Part shown: one piece after another, positions 1 through 8,584 of the stretch
How positions within the stretch are numbered: position 1 is the stretch's first letter
How the letters are laid out: every line of letters starts with the position of its first letter
Assembly (NCBI GenBank): GCA_038093975.1
Contig: JBBPTG010000479.1
Span: 1-10,657 of the forward strand
From: Chalciporus piperatus
Taxonomy: Eukaryota > Basidiomycota > Agaricomycetes > Boletales > Boletaceae
DNA: 10,657 bases
Direction: 5' to 3'
The notes under the pieces: generated by a model
What the model saw: the letters and a program-made list of their open reading frames with translations, nothing else
Told to the model about the DNA's origin: nothing
The model's database searches: none
Position numbers and translations under genes: made by a program

Positions 1-99
1 GCATATACCAATCAAGAAGTGGAAGCGTACTGGCGCGACCGTATTGAATCAGAAGCCAAGGCACAGGCAGCCGAAGCTTTAAAAGGAAACAGCCAATGA
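1..99 (+). CDS. C-terminal end of gag (partial)
   Basis: Frame 1 is open from the window edge to TGA at 97-99 and encodes 32 residues, charged and alanine-rich at the end (ending EALKGNSQ). Its position directly before the protease-bearing pol frame makes it the gag C-terminus. No zinc knuckle is visible in this short piece; one may lie upstream or be absent. The stop codon overlaps the pol ATG at 96-98 (ATGA), with pol in the -1 frame relative to gag. Pol could therefore be made by stop-start reinitiation or by frameshifting. The assignment rests on position rather than on a gag-specific motif. Confidence 0.6.
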   Translation, partial: AYTNQEVEAYWRDRIESEAKAQAAEALKGNSQ

Positions 100-2828
100 G
101 AGAAATGGGTTCTCGGCGGCTCGGACATAGTTTACCAAATGGTTGTATTAGTACTACTCCTTGTGTTCCGTTTCAATATAACTTTTCTTCTTCTGAAAGG
201 GCGTCCCTTAGTGGCGTGGCGACAGAAGTAAAACAATTCGTGCTTAATTCCCTTAAGGTAAAATATTCGAAAAAAGAAATCCCATCAAAAATACATGTAA
301 GGAATCAGAATCGGAAAAATGAGCTGGATCTCGCTATTACTATTATGTACGATAAAGGGGAGCAATGGAAGAAAATGGAGTTTGCCGCTCTATTGGACTC
401 CGGCGCAACCGAAACGTTTATAGATAAATCGTTCTGTGAACGACATGATTTGACACTGGAAGAACTTCCTTTTCCTATTCCAGTGTACAACGCCGACGGC
501 TCAGAGGGAGCGATAGGCGGTGTCACTCACAAAGTTTCACTTGTTTTGGGACACAATGGACATTTTGAGCATATGGACGCTTTTGTTTCGGTACTTGGCA
601 CTCATCATATGATCATCGGCTACGATTGGCTCGAGAGGCACAACCCTGAAATCGATTGGGTGGCCAAACGAGTACGATTCACACGCTGTACAGATCAATG
701 CAAAGTAGTCAACTATCATTTGAATCGTTCGTTTTCTATTCGTCGAGTGTTTGAGGTGGGGCTCACCGAGAAAGTCCCAGTAGAACTTCATGAGTACTTA
801 GACGTCTTCTCAGAGCAAGAGAGTGAGCGTATGCCTACCCGAAAGGCGTGGGACCACGCAATAGATCTCAAGCCTGATTTTGTTCCCAAAAAGGGTCGGG
901 TGATTCCGATGTCCGAACAGGAACTAGATGACGTTAAAAAGTTCATCGATAAGGAGTTATCGAAAGGATATCTTCGTCCGTCGAAATCTCCTCAGACATC
1001 TCCTGTTTTCTTTATTCCAAAAAAGGACGGTAAAAAGAGATTAGTTATGGATTATCGTTACGTAAATGAGGGAACTGTCAAGAATGCTTACCCTCTTCCC
1101 CTCATTTCCGGACTTATAGACCAGCTCAAAGGAGCTGATATGTTTACTAAAATGGACCTACGTTGGGGTTATAATAATGTTAGAATAAAAGAAGGCGACG
1201 AATGGAAAGCAGCTTTCGTTACTCCATTTGGCGCTTACGAACCTGTCGTTATGTACTTTGGACTTACGAACTCTCCCCCCACATTCCAACAAATGATGAA
1301 TGATCTATTTAGCGATCTTCATGGGGTTCTCATTATTTATATCGATGATCTTATGATCTTTACGTTCGGAAAAACTAGAGCAGAGCACTTAGAAATAGTT
1401 AAAACCGTATTGCAACGTCTCAGAGAGAACGATCTTTACGTAAAACCAGAAAAGTGTAGCTTCGCGGTGGATTCCGTAGATTTCTTGGGAATGGTTATCT
1501 CCCAGAAAGGCGTAGAGATGGACACTTCAAAGGTGCAGGCTATTTTGGACTGGCCGGCACCAACTCGGTTGAAGGGTGTTCAGTCCTTTTTAGGATTAGC
1601 AAACTTCTACCGACGCTTCATTCAAGGCTTCGCTGACATTGCTCGTCCCTTGAATGACCTTACCAAAAAGGACACACCATACCGGTGGGGACCGGAGCAA
1701 CAGCAAGCTTTTGACAAGCTGAAGCAGCAATTCACTACCGCTCCGCTTTTAGCTTATCCTGACCGCTCTAAAGAAGTCAGAGTAGAAACGGACGCTAGTG
1801 ATATTGCAACGGGAGCTGTGCTCTCGGTTAAATGCGATGATGGCCTCTGGAGGCCTTGTGCCTTCATTTCCCATTCCTTTAGTTCTGCCGAAAAGAACTA
1901 CCCGGTTTATGACAAGGAGCTTCTAGCTGTCATTCGGGCTTTGCAGGAATGGAGACATTATCTAATGGGTCGAGAACATTTCGAGATTTGGACTGATCAC
2001 AAGAATCTCGAATATTGGAAATCTCCCCAAACTCTGAGCCCACGTCAAGCACGCTGGAATGCGTTGCTCTCAGAGTATAATTACTCGATTATTTATAAAC
2101 CGGGTGCTACAAATGGAAGGGCTGATGCTTTATCTCGTAGAGAAGATCACGGAGAAGCAGATCCCGACCATAACAAAAATATTACTGTACTTCCTGCTTC
2201 TGTTTTCATTAATACAGTTACTCTTTCTTCACCTATTTATGACGAAATACAAAACGAATCAGAAAAAATAAAAAATGATACGGTAGATGGCTTCGCTTTT
2301 GACGAAGGGTCTATAGTATTTAAAAATGACAAAAACAAAGTTTTCGTTCCTATTTCCTTACGTACTAAATTACTTACGATCCTGCATGACTCCCCTATTG
2401 GTGGCCATGGTGGTCAAGGGCGTACCTTACACTTGGTTACTCGTTATTTCTCGTGGCCTGGTGTCACAAAGGACGTTAAAACATACGTAGAACATTGTCA
2501 GACGTGCGCCCTCACGAAGGGAAAGTCAACGGCACAAGCTGGCAAATTAATTCCCCTTCCAGTTCCGAAAGAACCATGGAAGGATATATCTATAGATTTT
2601 ACCACGGGTTTTCCCAAATCACGTGGCTTTGATGCTATTTGTGTAATTGTAGATCGCTTCTCTAAAGAAGTAGAGTTTATCGCTTGTAAAAAGACAATTT
2701 CTTCGAAAGAATTAGCTATCTATTCAGAGACAATGTTTGGTGTAGACACGGACTTCCCTCTTCGATTGTTTCAGATCGAGGACCGCAATTCGCATCGGAG
2801 TTTACTTCGCAGCTTTGCACCCTTCTAG
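96..2828 (+). CDS. pol: Ty3/gypsy pol: protease, reverse transcriptase, RNase H, N-terminal integrase
   Basis: This is the enzyme polyprotein that processes, copies and integrates the retrotransposon. Domains in order: aspartic protease with DSGA at residues 101-104 and an IIGYDWL flap-side motif near 173-179; reverse transcriptase from about 255 to 450, with the MDLRWGY motif near 353 and catalytic YIDD at 415-418; RNase H with ETDASD near 564-569, YDKEL at 605-609, TDHKNL near 633-638 and RADALSR near 675-681; integrase zinc finger with H764, H771, C801, C804 and first catalytic Asp at 834. The ATG at 96 overlaps the gag stop. From about residue 874 the translation no longer resembles integrase and stops at 2828, because homology moves to another frame. 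The catalytic residues I can check are present, so the frame loss is probably recent. Confidence 0.93.
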   Translation: MREMGSRRLGHSLPNGCISTTPCVPFQYNFSSSERASLSGVATEVKQFVLNSLKVKYSKKEIPSKIHVRNQNRKNELDLAITIMYDKGEQWKKMEFAALLDSGATETFIDKSFCERHDLTLEELPFPIPVYNADGSEGAIGGVTHKVSLVLGHNGHFEHMDAFVSVLGTHHMIIGYDWLERHNPEIDWVAKRVRFTRCTDQCKVVNYHLNRSFSIRRVFEVGLTEKVPVELHEYLDVFSEQESERMPTRKAWDHAIDLKPDFVPKKGRVIPMSEQELDDVKKFIDKELSKGYLRPSKSPQTSPVFFIPKKDGKKRLVMDYRYVNEGTVKNAYPLPLISGLIDQLKGADMFTKMDLRWGYNNVRIKEGDEWKAAFVTPFGAYEPVVMYFGLTNSPPTFQQMMNDLFSDLHGVLIIYIDDLMIFTFGKTRAEHLEIVKTVLQRLRENDLYVKPEKCSFAVDSVDFLGMVISQKGVEMDTSKVQAILDWPAPTRLKGVQSFLGLANFYRRFIQGFADIARPLNDLTKKDTPYRWGPEQQQAFDKLKQQFTTAPLLAYPDRSKEVRVETDASDIATGAVLSVKCDDGLWRPCAFISHSFSSAEKNYPVYDKELLAVIRALQEWRHYLMGREHFEIWTDHKNLEYWKSPQTLSPRQARWNALLSEYNYSIIYKPGATNGRADALSRREDHGEADPDHNKNITVLPASVFINTVTLSSPIYDEIQNESEKIKNDTVDGFAFDEGSIVFKNDKNKVFVPISLRTKLLTILHDSPIGGHGGQGRTLHLVTRYFSWPGVTKDVKTYVEHCQTCALTKGKSTAQAGKLIPLPVPKEPWKDISIDFTTGFPKSRGFDAICVIVDRFSKEVEFIACKKTISSKELAIYSETMFGVDTDFPLRLFQIEDRNSHRSLLRSFAPF

Positions 2829-3730
2829 GAATAGAACAGAAGCTGTCAACCGCTTATCACCCCCAAACCGATGGCCAAACGGAGCGTATGAACCGAGAAC
2901 TCCAGCAGTATCTCCGCGCTTACGTGGCTAAACGTCAAACGGAATGGGCTGATTGGTTGAAGATAGCGCAGTTCCATCACAATTCCTCCCTATCCACTGC
3001 TACCGGAACCATCCCCTTCGCTATAACAAAAAACTACTTCCCACGCATGGGATTCGAAGGCGATTCATCTCCGGCTGGTACATTCTTAGAGAAATGTGGA
3101 AAGGCACACAAAGAAGTAGAGCAGGCGTTAGAAGAAACTCAGAACCGGATGAAAGAGCAAGCGGACAAGCATCGGTCCGAAGCTCCAGATTATCAAATCG
3201 GAGATTTTGTTATGTTATCCACGGACAACCTTAAATTACCTTATCCCTCCAAAAAGATGACGCAAAACTGGATCGGACCTTATCAAATCACGAAGGTCCT
3301 TCCCAATGCAGTCACACTAGACTTGCCCAATTCCATGCATATCCATCCCACGGTTAATGTCAAACGGGTCAAACCGGCTAAAGAACCATTGGAAGGGCAA
3401 CCGGTCCGTCTTCCGGATCCGGTAATAGTCAACCAAGAAGGAGAAGAAGAGTATGAGGTGGATTACGTAGTGAAGTCTCAGGTTAAACAAGGACAGTTAG
3501 AGTACCTGGTTCATTGGAAAGGCTGGGACATATCGGACCGTACATGGGAAAAGGCAGCGCATTTGTCAAATGCACCCGAAGCTGTCAAAGCTTTTCACAA
3601 AAAGCACCCGTCCGCCCCACGCCGCATTAACATGACCATGGGAAATTTCTCTGCCTTGTTTCAGAAATACGAAAATCTGACAGAGGTTCCTGTGCGGAAA
3701 TTGCCGAATCGCCTGGAATGCGATTCCTAG
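2720..3730 (+). CDS. pol: Ty3/gypsy pol continuation: integrase core end, GPY module, chromodomain
   Basis: Frame 2 carries the rest of integrase, continuous with the upstream pol apart from one shift near 2715-2720. The second catalytic Asp (codon 2774-2776) and the Glu (codon 2882-2884) lie 35 residues apart, the canonical D,D35E spacing. The first ATG in this frame is at 2888, but the integrase match begins before it, so 2888 is not a real start. Counting from that Met, a GPY/F module (WIGPY) lies at residues 128-132 and a chromodomain at about 188-241, with EYEV at 188-191 and YLVHWKGW at 206-213. In chromoviruses this domain is thought to steer integration to particular chromatin. The stop (3728-3730) is 11 bp before the LTR. 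Confidence 0.92.
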   Translation, partial: LFRDNVWCRHGLPSSIVSDRGPQFASEFTSQLCTLLGIEQKLSTAYHPQTDGQTERMNRELQQYLRAYVAKRQTEWADWLKIAQFHHNSSLSTATGTIPFAITKNYFPRMGFEGDSSPAGTFLEKCGKAHKEVEQALEETQNRMKEQADKHRSEAPDYQIGDFVMLSTDNLKLPYPSKKMTQNWIGPYQITKVLPNAVTLDLPNSMHIHPTVNVKRVKPAKEPLEGQPVRLPDPVIVNQEGEEEYEVDYVVKSQVKQGQLEYLVHWKGWDISDRTWEKAAHLSNAPEAVKAFHKKHPSAPRRINMTMGNFSALFQKYENLTEVPVRKLPNRLECDS

Positions 3731-3741
3731 AGAGGGGATAG
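3731..3741 (+). other. polypurine tract of the gypsy element
   Basis: The sequence agaggggatag lies directly against the first base of the 3' LTR and directly after the pol stop. Ty3/gypsy elements prime plus-strand DNA synthesis from such a purine run. A single T interrupts it. Position and composition support the call. Confidence 0.8.
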
Positions 3742-3887
3742 TGTTATAGTATTTAAAAACTTTTCAAACTTTTGCCTACAACGGTATTCGAACTCTGGAC
3801 TTTGTCTACAACTTAGGGGTCAAGCCGGATTCATCTTAATCCGCTCCGGTAGTCCCTGTAGCATTACATAAACTATTACATAATCAG

Positions 3888-3897
3888 GTCACGTGAC
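3888..3897. promoter_or_regulatory. E-box palindrome in the LTR
   Basis: The sequence gtcacgtgac is a perfect 10-bp palindrome centred on CACGTG, the core bound by fungal bHLH factors. It lies about 155 bp before the TATA motif in the upstream part of the LTR. The second LTR has gtcatgtgac here, which breaks the palindrome. Function is inferred from the motif only. Confidence 0.4.
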
Positions 3898-3914
3898 AAA
3901 GGTCCAGACTTAGA

Positions 3915-3933
3915 TGAGTCAGCAATGATGTCA
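3915..3933. promoter_or_regulatory. TGAGTCA (Gcn4/AP-1 type) and CRE-like sites in the LTR
   Basis: TGAGTCA at 3915-3921 matches the consensus of Gcn4/AP-1 type bZIP factors. TGATGTCA at 3926-3933 is one base from a CRE. Both are unchanged in the second LTR (TGAGTCA at 8758-8764). Their place upstream of the TATA motif fits a U3 enhancer, possibly stress- or starvation-responsive; this is inference. Confidence 0.45.
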
Positions 3934-4051
3934 TGGCCTAGACCCTAATCCGTGCCTGGTACCTTTTCTTATCATCTTACCATTTACCTTATTTATCTTT
4001 CCCTTTGTGTTTTCCTTATTCGGCTGTTGGTCTGTGCGCACTTCTCAATAG

Positions 4052-4058
4052 TATATAA
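4052..4058 (+). promoter_or_regulatory. TATA box of the LTR promoter
   Basis: TATATAA lies about 140 bp before the LTR end, after a GC-mixed stretch, and is preserved in the second LTR (8895-8901). It is the likely core promoter marking U3. Transcription from this 3' copy would run into the Plavaka fragment. Confidence 0.55.
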
Positions 4059-4195
4059 GTAGCCCTGTACTTATCACAGACCCCAGTCTAATCCATTTGT
4101 TGCTTCACCGCAATTAAGCTTTAGTACTCAGCATATTCCTTCGCAAGGCTTAGTGTTGCCTTAAGTCCCTGCTGTGTTGTGACTCAGTCATAACA

Positions 4196-5547
4196 GTGTC
4201 TCTCGCGAGTCACGGGTGGAGAACACAAGCAAATAGCTTCCCTACTGCTCGGGCTAATCAATGATATCCAACTCCCCAATTCCATCTCGCCCGATCCGCT
4301 CATAACAGCGACACGCGCTATACTCGATTTTCTGTATCTTGCACAGTACCCGGTTCACACCAGCACGACTCTCCAGGACCTTCAAGCTACTCTCGACACT
4401 TTTCACGACCACGCGTTCATATTCATCGACCTTGGTGTTCGAAATCATTTCAATATTCCTAAATTTCATTCCCTCCAACACTACACACGAGCCATCAAAC
4501 TTTTCGGTACAACGGACAACTTCAACACCGAATCGACCGAACGGCTACACATAGACTTCGCCAAGGACGCCTACCGGGCAACGAACCATAAGGAGGAATA
4601 TCAGCAGATGACGAAGTGGTTGGAGAGAAAAGAGAAGGTTATCCGGCACGCTCACTACGTAACATGGCAGTCTCAGCGCACTCAAGACTTAGTAACCCAC
4701 ATTTCCGCCCGTCAGGAATCCCACTGGCGACCCCCGAATTTGTCCCGACCTTTGCAATTGAGAATGGCCCTTCACCCCACTCGAAAATCAGTTTCGCTTG
4801 ATGACATCATCTCGCCGTCCCACTATAACGCTCTGTCTTTCGTTCCAGCACTCAAACGCTTCGTAGCACAATTCAACAATCCTACCATTTCCCAGCGGCG
4901 GCAGCTCGACGAACACGCAAGCTCAGTCTATCTCCCCTTCACTTCGCTTCCAGTATTCCATCGCATCAAATTTTGGAGCACAGAACTCCCCGTGAACGAG
5001 ACCGTGGATTCTATCCACGCACAGCCGCCATCTTATGACTCCGCAGGGGGAGTCGTTAGCCCTGCGCGTTTCGATACGGCACTCATCAACGTTCGGAATG
5101 TCACGTTGCAGCCCAAGCATTTACACGGTACTGTGCTTCAAGTTCCTGCCATTGTCGGGCTGTCAGGTCTCATTGTGAGGTTAATCCATAGATTTTCGTG
5201 TCGGTCGTGTCAAGGTAGTGTTTACGATCCCGGCGAAGGCCCAGGAGCTTCTCTTTTGGCGAGGGAGGCAACCACCAAAACACCTTGCTTATGTAGAGTG
5301 GTTTACCAAGTTCGGAGTTGCATCAGAGCCTGCAACGAATATGTATCGGGTACGCAAGGCAGTTAGAAATGGTGAATTTCTCGCATCTGTAGTTCCGATA
5401 GAACTTATCAGCCGTAGTGTGCACCTTTTGCCAAAGTGGGGTAGAACTGTTCCACTTGAATGGACGAGCGAGAATGTCATTGACTCTTGTCCTTCGTTTC
5501 TCGTGAATTCTTTCAAAGACATGTTTACATACACGAATGTACATTAG
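4196..5547 (+). pseudogene. Plavaka-type (CACTA/KDZ-like) transposase, C-terminal part, cut by the gypsy insertion
   Basis: The frame is open from the base after the LTR and begins with a conserved-looking LSRVTGGEH segment. It continues through ILDFLYLAQYP, a NFNTESTERLHIDFAKDAYR block and FDTALI. These I recognise as the C-terminal half of the large transposases of basidiomycete Plavaka elements. An inferred intron (5128-5191) joins this frame to a second exon carrying RVGRVKVVF, HLAYVEWFTKF and VHLLPKWG, which ends at TAG 5545-5547. The N-terminal part with the main catalytic region should lie left of the gypsy element, outside the window. No stop or frameshift other than the inferred intron interrupts the piece, so the gene was probably intact when the gypsy element landed. 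The 5' boundary is the insertion junction, not a start codon. Confidence 0.85.
5128..5191 (+). other. predicted spliceosomal intron in the Plavaka transposase
   Basis: It is 64 nt long, starts GTACTG and ends CCATAG. Without it the first exon runs into unrelated residues and stops at 5366, while the next exon is in another frame with stops upstream. Removing it is a phase-1 join that places LH directly before FRVGRV, as expected for the family. The donor is not the usual GTRNGT, so the exact ends are less certain than the existence of the intron. Confidence 0.65.
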
Positions 5548-5748
5548 TTATGTTTCTGATGGAATACTTCAATTGAATCTTGAGAATTGTGATTAATTTT
5601 GGAAAAACCAACTACTCCGAGTGCCTAGGAGGTCCACTGATTCAGAGCTAATAGTAAGAAATCTGGAGAATTATCAATATTAGCTAAAAATCCCGGAAAT
5701 ATATGGTATTCTGTCTAATTATCTGTGGGAGGTTTTTCCTGATGAACA
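5548..5748. other. AT-rich stretch between the Plavaka and LINE pieces, nothing recognised
   Basis: There are stops in the LINE ORF1 frame up to 5748, and no gene or RNA is recognisable. It probably holds the 3' untranslated part of the Plavaka gene and perhaps the Plavaka terminal region. I could not identify a terminal inverted repeat because the partner end is outside the window. The LINE begins at or shortly before 5749. Confidence 0.5.
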
Positions 5749-6795
5749 TCAGCGGATTGGCTACGTGAACCAGATATCCGTACCAAGCTGATCGATCTAT
5801 TAGATGTCCAAGCGATTGTTAAGGACAGGCTACACCAGGTCCTCGTTCCCTTCTTAGCAGTCCGTCACAAGATCAAGAACAGGGAGTGGCTGGACGACAT
5901 CGAGAATGAAAACGACCTGCGTAGCGGAACTCTCGACAGCGTACGCTGGGTAAAACCCATTGAAAAGCGATCGCCCAACCAACGAGTCGCTCATGCGGTA
6001 TTTTCATTCAACGACGTGGAGTCAGCTAACATCATCCTCAGAGACGGAATATTAGTAGGAAAAGAGAAACTACACCCATGGAAGGAACGCCGCGAATCCA
6101 TCCAATGCGCAAAATGCCAACTATGGGGACACATAGCCCGCAATTGCAAATCTATGCACGATGTATGCGCCCAATGTGGTCACCTCCACAAAACCGAACA
6201 CTGCAAGGGCAAGGAGAGCCCCTTCTGCACCAGTTGTAACGATGAAAGCCACACCAGCAATGATGTTAACTGCCCGACGTTCCTCGCGAAATGCGATGAA
6301 CTCAACGCTAAGCACCCTGAAAACCTCATGCCTTACTTCCCCACTCACGAAGCCTGGACACAGGTGTCTCTTCCACCGAAACGGTCACCAAGAAAGGAAC
6401 TGACACCACCGCCAATCAAACCATCCCACCCCCCCAAACCCCAGAATCTACGACAAGCCTCCCTAAACTTCAGACCCGACGCCAGAGATCGCAGGGCGGG
6501 GACGCGTAACGGTGGTACCCGCTCCAACCCGTCCACCGCCGCTAACTCCATCCCCATAAACCGTCAGCGCTCCACCGCCCCCGAACGACCAGGTCGAAAG
6601 ACCAATCGCCCTCCCCGCGATCAACCATCCCTGATAGACCTTGACCAAGAGCTAACCCAAACCACGCTGGATCACTTCATGACCAATCCCTCACAAGAAA
6701 TCCCCATATCCTCTCCCGCCCCACACAGGCCCGTCTCCCCAGCCCGATCACAATCCATCGTCGACGACATACACCAATCCTTACTTTTGTCATGA
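5749..6795 (+). pseudogene. LINE ORF1, gag-like RNA-binding protein, 5'-truncated
   Basis: ORF1 proteins of this clade bind the element's RNA and form the particle used for retrotransposition. The open frame starts after TGA codons at 5743-5748 without an ATG, so the N-terminus is missing. Matching sequence begins with DWLREPDIR and continues past GTG 6016, which is therefore not a start. Three zinc knuckles follow: CAKCQLWGHIARNC (CX2CX4HX4C, about 6109-6150), CAQCGHLHKTEHC (CX2CX3HX4C) and a CX2CX4HX6C copy starting CTSC. After a PENLMPYFPT motif comes a proline- and arginine-rich, probably disordered tail of about 130 residues. The stop TGA 6793-6795 overlaps the ORF2 ATG. Confidence 0.85.
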
Positions 6796-8584
6796 ATAGT
6801 ACAACCAATGAACAAGCGACAGTCCTACGTATCTGGCAACAGAACCTAAACACCTCCCACGCAGCTCAACACTCTCTACTCAACAGCATCAACCCCAAAG
6901 ATTGGGAAATACTCGCCATTCAGGAACCCCACATTAACTTTCTCAACCTAACCATCTCCAGCCGACAATACCACACCCTATACCCCACTCCGCACCGCTC
7001 TGAAGGAGCATCACGCAGTCGAGCGGTCACGCTTATATCAACGCACGTCACCCCGGAGTCTTGGTGCCAACTCCCCTTTCCATCATCGGACGTGGTCGTA
7101 GTCCAATTCAAAGGCACCTTTGGCCTTTGCACGGTATTCAACATATACAACGACGGTGAGTCTCAGCACACTATACAAATGTTGAATGAGCACTTGGAAG
7201 AAAACATACAGACGATCAAACCGAACGTGTCCGATCACATGCTCTGGATCGGAGACTTCAACCGGCACCACCCGCTCTGGGAAGAGGAACACAACGCTCA
7301 TCTCCTAACAAACGCCTACCTCGACGCCGCGGAACCTCTCCTTCTCCTACTAGCGGAACACGGGATGCAACAGGCTCTCCCAAAAGACATGCCCACACTC
7401 CAGGCTCTCGCTACAAAGAACTGGACCCGCCCAGACAACGTCTTCTGCACCGAGAATACCTGTCAATTCTTCCTACATTGCTACACGGAGCCACGCAAGC
7501 GAGACTGCACTGATCACGTCCCGATCATCTCAGTACTGGAGCTCGAAGTACCAAAGTCAGATATTCCGCCCAAAAGGAACTTTCGCGAAACGAACTGGGA
7601 AGAGTTCAACGAGACCTTGACTCGTGAACTAGCTGCGTACTCAGCCAACGTCCCCATTGTCACTGATGCAGAGTTCCAGACCGCGGCGAAGGGCTTAACC
7701 CAAGCCATCCACACCGCCATTGACGCCCATGTCCCTTGGTCAAAGCCCTGCCCTACGTCAAAGCGGTGGTGGAATCACGACCTCAAGGTTCTACGCAAAG
7801 AGGTAAACAGAGCGGCCGCTGAGTCCTACAAACTCAGAGCGATCCAGAACCACTCCATTCACGAGACTCACCGCGTGCTGCGCAACCAGTACTCGGAGGC
7901 CATCAAGAAAGCCAAAAAAGACCACTGGATGGAGTGGCTCGAGAACGCGACGGCAGATGACGTCTGGACCGCAAACCGCTATCTCAATGCGGAACCAGGG
8001 GATGGCGGCCCATCCCGCGTCCCCATGCTAAAGTCCAAATTGCCTAACGGGCAATTCTCAGAGGCTAGAACGAATGAAGAGAAAAGCACAACGCTAGCTA
8101 ACCAATTCTTCCCTCCTCCACCGCAGCTGTCAACGGTCCCAGAGGGCTTTGACTACCCTACCCCAGTGACCGATACGGGCACGATCACCCGAGAGCAGCT
8201 CTTACGGAGCATAACCAAACTGAGCCCCTACAAGGCTCCGGGGCCAGACGGCATCCCCAATGTCGTTCTCAAACAGTGTTCAGAGGTGCTAGCACCTATC
8301 CTTCTTCGCATCTACGATGCCTCATTTCGGCTCAAAACCTACTTCGCCCCGTGGAGGGACTTTACCACTGTCGTGTTGCGTAAACCGGGTCGACCAGACT
8401 ATACGGCCGCAAAAGCTTACAGGCCTATTGCCCTGCTAAACACCACAGCCAAGCTGCTAACGGCAGTCGTCGCTGATCAACTCTCGCATCTGATAGAGAA
8501 ACACCATCTCCTCCCTTCCACTCACTTTGGGGGGCGCCCAGGGCGCTCAACAACAGACTCACTGCACCTCCTTGAGGCAGTCGT
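6792..8584 (+). pseudogene. LINE ORF2: AP endonuclease and start of reverse transcriptase, cut by an LTR
   Basis: ORF2 nicks the target and reverse-transcribes LINE RNA from it. The AP-like endonuclease (residues 1 to about 250) shows QNLN (N18), QEPH (E45), IYN (Y119, N120), GDFN (D155, N157), RPDN (D215, N216) and TDH (D241, H242), so its active site looks complete. A linker with a WWNHDL motif (326-331) leads to reverse transcriptase blocks APGPDGIP (482-489), KPG (531-533), YRPIALLN (543-550) and HFGGRPGRST (578-587). LINE sequence stops at residue 597, before the catalytic Asp motifs, where the LTR begins. The frame then reads about 42 residues of LTR sequence to a stop at 8714. The chimeric protein lacks polymerase activity, though the endonuclease could still fold. 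Confidence 0.9.

Larger units (their letters stand above)
1..4195 (+). mobile_element. Ty3/gypsy chromovirus retrotransposon, 5' part outside the window
   Basis: The order gag tail, protease, reverse transcriptase, RNase H, integrase with GPY module, chromodomain, polypurine tract and LTR defines a Ty3/gypsy element of the chromovirus branch. The 5' LTR, primer binding site and most of gag lie left of the window. The element ends exactly at 4195, where a Plavaka transposase frame resumes, so it is inserted into that gene. The 5 bp after the LTR (gtgtc) should recur as a target duplication left of the missing 5' LTR. One frameshift near 2715-2720 probably makes this copy non-autonomous; the rest of pol is open. 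Confidence 0.93.
3742..4195 (+). repeat. 3' LTR of the gypsy element (454 bp)
   Basis: It starts TGTTAT and ends ATAACA, a perfect 6-bp terminal inverted repeat with the usual TG...CA ends. The polypurine tract precedes it. A second copy at 8585-9037 differs at about 20 positions by eye (roughly 95-96% identity), which fixes both boundaries. It contains a TATA motif and several short palindromic sites. After its last base the Plavaka transposase frame resumes. Confidence 0.95.
5749..8584 (+). mobile_element. Tad-like LINE (non-LTR retrotransposon), truncated at both ends
   Basis: A CCHC-knuckle ORF1 is followed by an overlapping ORF2 with AP endonuclease then reverse transcriptase, the architecture of fungal Tad1-clade LINEs. 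The 5' end is lost: ORF1 is open from 5749, just after stop codons, with no ATG before the conserved region. Such truncation is typical of incomplete target-primed reverse transcription. The 3' end is lost at 8584, where an LTR begins in the middle of reverse transcriptase. The rest of reverse transcriptase, any RNase H and the 3' tail are absent, so no target duplication can be checked. Confidence 0.88.

Noticed and set aside
2715..2720. Programmed ribosomal frameshift within integrase
   Set aside because: There is no slippery heptamer and the position is inside a folded catalytic domain; a point deletion is simpler.
5128..5366. Continuation of the first Plavaka exon frame to a stop at 5366
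   Set aside because: Residues after 5127 lose family resemblance, while the other frame regains it after a GT...AG segment; this is intron read-through.
5620..5638. AGTG...CACT imperfect palindrome as a Plavaka terminal inverted repeat
   Set aside because: It is short, contains a chance CCTAGG palindrome and cannot be paired with the other element end, which is outside the window.
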